A stretch of DNA of 64,000 nt, taken from assembly GCF_009363795.1 (NCBI RefSeq), contig NZ_CP045420.1, positions 477,001 through 541,000 of the forward strand. The letters run 5' to 3'. A program made the position numbers and the translations under genes. Every line of letters starts with the position of its first letter. The stretch's first letter is position 1. This DNA is from Palleronia sp. THAF1. Its GTDB lineage: Bacteria > Pseudomonadota > Alphaproteobacteria > Rhodobacterales > Rhodobacteraceae. Shown here one piece after another: positions 12,601 to 21,600 of the stretch. Below the pieces are notes generated by a model that saw nothing but the letters and a program-made list of their open reading frames with translations, ran no database searches and had not been told where the DNA came from.

Positions 12601-15600
12601 ACCTGCCCGTGATTCCCGCGGGCTGCACCGTCGGCCCGATAGCGCCCGGCGCGACGGACAGCAGCTGCGCCGTCGTCTACACCGTCACGCAGGAAGATAT
12701 CGACCGGCAGTTCACCGTCGACGGGATGCTCTACGGCGGATTCATCAACACCGCGACCGCCGCTGCCACCTTCGCCGATCCCGATGCGACCCAGATTTCG
12801 GTCAGCGACGACGTCTTTGCCCAGGGCCCGCTGCGCGAACCGGCCCTGAGCCTTGTCAAAAGCGCCGACCGCACGGCCATCCTGACGCCCGGAGAAGTGG
12901 TTGAATACAGCTATCAGGTTGCCAATATTGGAAACGTCACGCTGTCCCAGACACCCGAGGTGTCGGACGACAAGATCGGCACGTTCTCTTGCATCGGTTT
13001 CCCTTCCGCCGGGCTGGAGCCCCAAGGCTTTTACAGCTGCACTGCAACATACACCGTGACCCAAGCCGACGTGGACGCGGGCGAGGTGACGAACATCGCC
13101 ACCCTGACCTCTGCCGAAGTGCCTGATGACGCGACCGATACCCTGACCATTCCCGTCACCCGCGCGCCTGCTGTGACCATCGTCAAAACCGCCGATCGCG
13201 TCGTGGCCGCAGCGGGCGAGACGGTGACCTACACCTATACCGTCACGAATACGGGCAACGTGACGCTGACCGACGTGACCGTGGCTGACATCCAGACCAG
13301 CGCCGCCGGTCAGACGCCTTTGACAGTCGGAGGGGACCAGCTTGTCACCGATGCAGGAGAGCCCGGAACCGCCACGGATACTGCAGGCCCCGGTGTCTGG
13401 AGCCGTCTGGGCGCGGGCGATGTGGTATCCTTCACCGCCAGCTATCTTGTCACGCAGGCGGATATTGATGCGCAGATCACCCTGTCCAATACCGCGACTG
13501 TTACGGCGGACAGCCCCGCTGGCACGACGCCACCGACGAACACCGATACTCTGACCGTCGATCCAGTCGCCAAGGCGCCGTCACTAGATATCCGCAAGAC
13601 GGCCCTGACGGGCGCATTGGGCACGCCACCCGCGCCCGGCGAGTTCGTCATCTTCGAAATCGAGGTCGAGAATACCGGGAATCAGAGCCTGTCGGGCGTG
13701 GCACCAACGGATACGCTCAGCGACGCGTCCGGGGCGTCTTTGAACCTGACGCAAGCGCCGGTGCTTGATCGCGGTGACACCGACGGGAACGGCGTGCTCG
13801 ACGTGGGTGAGACATTCGTCTTCACCGTCACCTATGCGCTGGAACAAGGTGCCATCGATGCAGGCGGCCTGTCCAACGACGCCAGCGTCACCGCCAACGA
13901 TCCGCAGGGCACCGCAATAGAGGATGACTTGCCGGCTTCGGTCATTGTGCCGCTTGGGCAGGAACCCGCGTTGTCGGTCGTGAAAGCCGCAACGCTGGAC
14001 GACGGCGGCGACGGGCGCGCGGATGTGGGCGATACCATCGCGTATACCTACACCGTGTCGAATGACGGCAATGTCACGCTGTTCGACGTGGCCGTCACCG
14101 AAACCGGGTTCGCGGGCTTGGGCACCGTACCCACAGCAACAGTTTCCACCGGAGGAGAGACGCTTGGCCAGGGCCCCGCGCTCGATCTTGCAGTGGGCGA
14201 CTCTATGACCTTCGTGGCGACCTACACTCTGGTGCAGGGCGATATCGACGCGGGCGGCGTGACCAACCAGGCGACCGCCGCGGCATCCGATCCGGATGGC
14301 GATCCGGTCGAGGATCTGTCCGGAACGGCGGCCGACAACGACACCCCAACCGTCACGCCTATCGGGTTGGACCCTTCCCTGACCGTGACGAAGGCGTCCA
14401 GCCTGTCGCTGGGTGCAGATGGTGTGGCCACCGTGGGGGATCAGATCACCTACACATTCACCGTCGCCAACGACGGAAACACCACGCTGTTCGGCGTCGG
14501 CGTCACCGAAACCAACTTCGGCGGCACAGGCCCGATACCTTTGCCGGGCTATGTTGCGGGTGGCAGCGACGAGAATGGGGATGGCGCGATCGACGCCGTT
14601 CCGGGCGCGGTCCTGACTTTCCAAGCCACGTATCCTCTGACGCAGGCGGATATCGACGCGGGCGGCATAGCGAATCAGGCGACGGCTGCTGCGACCGATC
14701 CCGCTGGTGACCCGGTGTCTGACCTGTCGGGCGATACCGCCGCCGATAACGATCCGACGCAAACGTCGATCCCGCAGGCCCCGGTTCTGGACCTCGTGAA
14801 GACCGCCGCCTTGAACGACGGCGGCGACGGAACCGCCGATGCCGGCGATACGGTCACCTACACTTTCACGGTCGAAAATACCGGCAATGTTTCCATCTTA
14901 GACCTGACGATCTCTGATACGGCGTTCTCTGGCACCGGGGGGGTGACGCCCGTCTACGCGTCCGGCGGCGCGGATCTGAATGGCACCGGCTCCATCGACG
15001 TGCCAGTCGGCGGCACGGCAGTGTTCACCGCGACCTATACGCTGACGCAAGACGATGTGGACGCGGGCAATCTGACCAACAGCGCAGAGGTTACCGCCAC
15101 CGATCCGCAAGGCAATCCAGTCACCGACGCGTCAGAAGACGAGAACGGCAACCCCACGACTACCCTTCCGCTGCCCGCCGTAGAAGCGCTGTCTGTCGCC
15201 AAGACGGTCGACACTACGGGAGTGTCCAGCCCTGCTGTCGCAGGGGATATCATTACCTTCACGATCACCGTCCAGAACGACGGCAATGTCTCCTTGGCGA
15301 CGATCACGCTGGACGACACGTTCACCCGCCGAGACGGCGCTGCTCTGGCGCTGGCGCCCACGTTCGACAGTGGCGACGCGGATGGAGACAGCGAACTCGA
15401 CCCGACCGAAACGTGGACTTACTCCGCCAGCTACGCACTGACACAAGCCGATATCGACGCAGGCGGTGTCTCCAATACGGTGTCCGTCACCGGCGATCTG
15501 CCGGGCGGGGGCAGCGTGACGAATGATGCGCCGGTACCGGCCGAAGTCTTCGTGGCGGGCGCGCCTGCGATCACCGTGGACAAGGCCCTGGGTGCGACGG

Positions 15601-18600
15601 CTCCGGTGCCGTTTCAGGCCGTGGACCAGGTGATTCCCTATACGTTCACCGTCACGAACACCGGCAACGTCACGATCACGGCGCCGATCCAGATCGACGA
15701 TCCGCTGATTGCGGGCCAGGGCAGCGGGCCCGTGGTTTGCGACGCATCGCCGCTGGCGGTAAATGATACGCTGATCTGCACCGGATCCTACAAGGTGACG
15801 CAGGCCGACCTAGACGCGGGCCAGATCGACAACCAGGCAACCGGCAGCGTGGATCAGCCTGTCGTGCCAGTGGCTCCGGGCGATCCGACGGTTGTGTCTG
15901 CATCCGACGATACCGACACCGTGACCGCGATGGCCACGCAGTCCCCCGCGCTGACTATCGCCAAGGTGCTGGCTGACACCGCGCCCCCGAACGTGGATTC
16001 CGTCGGCGATATCCTGACCTATGACTACACATTGACCAACAGCGGCAATGTCACGCTCGATGGACCCCTTACCGTCGATGACGACAAGATCGGCACCGGC
16101 CTGTCCTGTGGCGCCGGTCCGCTGGCACCGAATGGGACGGCCACGTGCAGCTTCGACTACACCGTGACCCAGCTGGATCTGAACGCAGGTGAGGTAACCA
16201 ACGTAGCGTCCGGCGCAGCCGCGTTCGACGGAGCGCCCGTTCCGACGGCGGTCGATGCCACCGTCACCGTCGACGTGATTCAATCCCCGTCCCTTTCCAT
16301 CGTGAAAGAGCTGGTCGTCCCGATCCCGGCTATTTTCCAGGACGGAGAGGTTTTGCACTACAGCTTCACGGTTGAGAACACCGGAAACCTGACCATCACC
16401 GATGTCGCGATCGCCGACTCGTTGGTGACTGGCATCACCTGCAACGCCCCGCTGACACCGCTGGACCCTGACGACGTGGTGGTGTGTTCCGCGCAATACA
16501 CGATCCAGGAGAACGACATATCGCTGGATTCGGTGACCAATGTCGCCTCTGTCAGCGGGCTGGATCCTCAGGGCGGAAATGTGACCTCGCCCCAGGACAA
16601 CGCGATCTTCCCGGTCGACGCTGCACCGGCGCTGACCTTGCAAAAGGCGGTGTCGCCGGCGGATGCGACCTTCGCGAAGGTGGGCGACACACTGACCTAC
16701 GTGTTCACCGTGATCAACACCGGCGGAGCGGCATTCACAGAGGATGTGGTCGTCAATGACCCGATGCTAAGTGGGCCCGTCCTGTGCCGCGACGGTGCGG
16801 CGTCCGGCAACTTCCTGGTGAACCAAAGCGTCACCTGCGAGGGCACCTACAGCGTTACGCAGGACGATCTGGATGCCGGGGAAATTGTGAACGAGGCCGT
16901 GGCGAACACTCTGTTCGCGCCCGCCAGCCCGAATCCGATCAACGTGTTCTCTCCTGCCGCCACGGAAACGGTGGCCGGCAACGCGACCCCCGCGCTGACC
17001 CTGGCGAAAGAGATCGTCGCCCAGCCCGCCGGTGGCGCAGCCGTGGGCGATGCGATTACTTACCGCATCACAGCTACGAACACCGGCAATCAGACCATCG
17101 GCGGCGTCACGATTTCGGACCCGCTGCTGCCCAGCCTGTCATGCACCGTGGGCGGCCAGCCCGCACCCGCAAATGTCTCACTAGCGCCCGCTGTCGGTCC
17201 TGCTGCGGGTCCGGGGCAGGCGCTGATCTGCGAGGGAAGCTACACGCTGACCCAGGCCGATCTGGACAGCCAAGAGCTTGTGAACACGGCCACTGCAAGC
17301 GGGGCCGATCCCGCAGGCACGCCGGTTGCGATCGATCCCGCCTCGGCCACCGCCGACTTGGTCGATCCCGCGCCGCTTCTGGTCATCCAGAAAGACATCG
17401 TGCCGGCGCCCGCACCCGGCGCCCCGGCCTTCACCGCCGTGGGCGATTTGGTGCAGTTCCGCGTCACCGCACAGAACGCGGGCAACGTGACGCTGGACGC
17501 GATCAGCATCACCGACGCGCTGCCCGTGAGCCCGGCGGCTTGCCAGATCGCGACCCTTGCGCCTGCCGCGCAGGATGCAAGCTGTCTGTTCTCTTACACC
17601 GTGACCCAGGCCGATATCGACGCGCGCAATGGCACGTCTCCGGTGACCGGCGGCTTCACCAACGACGCCAGCGCGACGGCGCAGCCGCGCGTGCCCGGTT
17701 CTGAACCGGTCACGGCCGAGGATGACGTCTTCGTGCCGGGCCCGCTGCGTCAGCCCGCGCTGTCCATGACGAAAACGGCGCAGACCCAGACCGTCGCCAG
17801 CGCCGGCACGGTAGTGCGTTATACCTACGTGCTGACCAATAGCGGCAACGTCACGCTGACCGACCAGCCAAGTGTAATCGACGACAAGATCGCAAACGTC
17901 GACTGTGCGCCGATCCCGGCGGCTGGCCTTCCCCCAAGCCAGACCCTGACCTGCACGGCAGATTATACGATCACTCAGGATGACATCGAAGCCGGCGGCG
18001 TGACCAATATCGCGCGGGCCCAGTCGGACGAGGTGCTCTTGCCCGCCACGCCGGGGCCCGAGACGGCGACAGAGACGGTCACGGCCACCCAGACGCAGGG
18101 TGTCACGGTCGCCAAGACCGCCGACGCCACGCAGGATGTGGTCGCGGGCCAGACCATCACCTACAGTTACATCGTCACCAATACCGGCAACCTGCGCATC
18201 AATGCCATCACCCTTGATGACCGACACACCAGCGCGTCGGGGACACAAACGCTGGACGTGGGCCAAGAGTTCTTGGAGACCGACACCGCGCCCGCGGGTG
18301 ACAGCACGGATGCCGTTGTGGATGGCACTTGGGACGTGCTGGCTCCCGGTGATGCGGTGCTGTTCACCTCGACCTATACGGTGACGCAGGCCGATATCGA
18401 CGCCGAAGCGCCGTTGACCAACACCGTGATCCTATCGGCCACGGACGGCACCGGCGCGCCCGTCACCGCTACGGACGACGAAAGCGTCCAGCCCGCCGCC
18501 CCGACACCGGCCCTGACCGTGCTGAAGACCGCCGACACGTCGGCCCTGTCCGATCCGGTCACCGCCGGAGAGCCGGTCGTCTTCACCATCACGGTCGAGA

Positions 18601-21600
18601 ATAGCGGCAACCAGACGCTTGGCGCGCCTTCGGTCACCGACACACTGCGCCTTGCCGACGGCACCATTGTTCCTTTGAATCAGTCCCCGATTTTCGTGGG
18701 CGGCGACGCAGGCGCGGACAGTGTGTTCTCTGTAGGCGAGCTGTGGACTTACCGGCTGACATACATTCTGGACCAGGCCGCCATAGATGCAGGCGGATTG
18801 CTGAATTCGGCGACGGCAACGGCGCTTGATCCCGATGGCGTTCCTGTCAGCGATACCAGCGACGATGGCGATCCGACCGATGGCGACGCAACGCCGACGC
18901 CGGTGATCCTGCCGTCAGTGCCCTCGATCGTGGGTGAGAAGCTGTTGACCCCCGCCGCTGGGACCGTGGGTGAGACCCTGCAATTCATGATTGCCGCCAC
19001 GAACGATGGAAACGTCACGCTGACGGGCGTTGCTGTCGCGTCCGACACGCTGACGCGCGCCGATGGCACGTTGCTGGCGCTGGCCTCTGGTCCCACGTTT
19101 TTGGGGGCGGACCAGGGCTCTGGTGCGGGTAGTTTGCTGCCGGGCGAAACGGCGTCCTACCGCGCGACCTATGTTCTGACGCAGGCCGATCTTGACGCGG
19201 GCGGCGTATCCAACACTGCGACCGTGACGGGCACGCCGCCCATTGGCGGCCCCCTGACGGACGTGACCGATGACGGCGACGACACCGACGGCAATGCCGT
19301 CGATGACCCGACAGAGCTGGTCATCCCGGCCACCCCGGCATTGACGCTGGTCAAGCAGCCGGGGGCCACCGCGCCCGGCACGTTCACCGCGGTGGATCAG
19401 ATCATTCCCTACGATTTCATCGTTACGAACACCGGGAATGTCACCGTGACGGACCAGGTGAACATCGTCGATCCGCTGATCGCGGCACAGGGCGGCGCCG
19501 TTACGTGTCCGGTCTTGCCTGACGGGCTTGCGCCGGGTGCAGCCACGACCTGCACCGGCAGCGTCGCGGTCACCCAGGCGGATATCGACGCGGGCCAGAT
19601 CGACAACATCGCGACCGCGACAGCTGGCGATGTCGTTGCCGACCAGCCGGGAACCGCCACCGTGTTGGCCGATCAGATGCCGTCGCTGGAGATTCAGAAG
19701 ACCGCGCAGACCGTGGCGGCGCAGGACTTCGTCGTTAGGGCGTCGATCACCTACGACTACGTGCTGACCAACACCGGCAACGTGACGCTGACGGACGAAC
19801 CGGTGCTGGACGATAACCTGATCCCCGCCGCCGACCTGACATGCGATGCATTCCCCGCAGACGGTATCGCCCCCGGTGCGACCTTTGCCTGCACGGGCCT
19901 TTATACGGTCACGGCGACCGACGTGGACCTGGGCTCCGTGACCAATGTGGTCAGCGCGACCAGCGGCGACGTGGATGCTCCGCCGGTCACCGAAACGATC
20001 CCCGAGGGCGGCGTGCCGCTGCTGGATCTGACCAAAACCCCCGCGACTGGCGCGAGCTACGCAGCTGTCGGCGATACCATCGACTACAGCTTCACTGTCA
20101 CCAACGCCGGAACCCGTGCTTTCGTGCGGCCCGTCACGGTCTTCGATGACCGCCTGGGAGACGTGATCTGTTTCACTCCCACCACCGCGGACCCGGACTT
20201 CCAACCGGGTGAGAGCGTGACCTGCACCGCGACCGACATCGTGACCCAGGCGGATCTGGACGCGGGCACGGTCGTGAACTCTGCCTTCGCTGAAACCGAA
20301 TTCGGGGCCGACGATACCTCTATCGTGTCGAATGTGGCAGACGCGGTGGTGCCCGCCGTCGCCGCACCCTCGATTGCGCTGGAGAAGTCGGTGACTCCGC
20401 TGCCGGTCACGCAGGTGGGTCAGGTGCTGACTTACACGCTGTCGGCCACGAACACTGGCAACCAGACCCTGAGCGGCGTTCTTGTGACCGACGATCTGCT
20501 GTCCGCGTTCTCGTGCAGCGCGCCGCAGCTGTTGCCGGAAGCGACGCTGAATTGCAGCGGAACCTACACGGTCACGCAGGCGGACGTGGATGCGGGAACC
20601 GTGGTGAACACCGCCGGTGTCGCGGCATTCGCGCCGAATGGGGACGCCGTGACCGGCACCGCGTCGGTGACGGTGGATATGCCTGCGCCCGCGCCGGTTC
20701 TGGTGTTGGAAAAGATCGCAACCCCGTCGCCTTTCGGCGCGGTTGGCACATCGCTGACCTACATCCTGTCGCTGACGAATGACGGCAACGTCACCCTGTC
20801 GAACCTGTCGGTCACCGATCCGCTGGCACCGGCAGGCTTCGGTTGCGCCATCCCCGCGCTTGCGCCCGGTCAGACCGATCAAAGCTGCACGTTCGCGCTG
20901 ACGGTCACGCAGGATCTTGTCGACGCGGGAGAGATCACGAACACCGCCAGCGCGACCGCAACCACACCCGGTGGCGTCGCGGTCGGCGCGGACGATACGC
21001 TCGTGACCCCGGGTCCGACACAGGCACCCGCGCTTGAGGTCACCAAAATTGCCACCTCCATTGGCGCAGCGGCGGGGCAGGTGACGACCTACCAGATCTT
21101 TGTCGAGAACACCGGCAACGTGTCTCTGACCAATATCATCCCGGTCGATCAGATGCAGAACCTGGACGGCGATACGATCGCCCTGGATGCCGGTCTGACC
21201 TTTGTCTCCGGCGATAATGGCGATGGTGTGCTGGATGTCGCAGAGGTCTGGATCTACGAAGGCCAGCGCACGCTGACGCAGGCCGATGTGAACGCGGGCG
21301 GTCTGATCAACTCCGTGACCGCCACCGGCCAGACACCGGGCGGTGGCACCGTGCAGGACGTGTCCGACGACGGCGACGATGGCGACGGGAATGCCACAAG
21401 CGATCCGACGATCGCCGCGATTCCGAACGCGCCCGCGCTGACCGTGGTCAAGGCAATCACGACGCCTGCCGTCGCGGTGGGCGAAACCGTGGTCTTCACA
21501 GTAACTGCCGAGAATACCGGCAACACCGATTTGGGCTCCGCGACCATCGACGACTCGATGAGCCGCCTCGACGGCACGAACCTTGTGCCTACGGTCACCC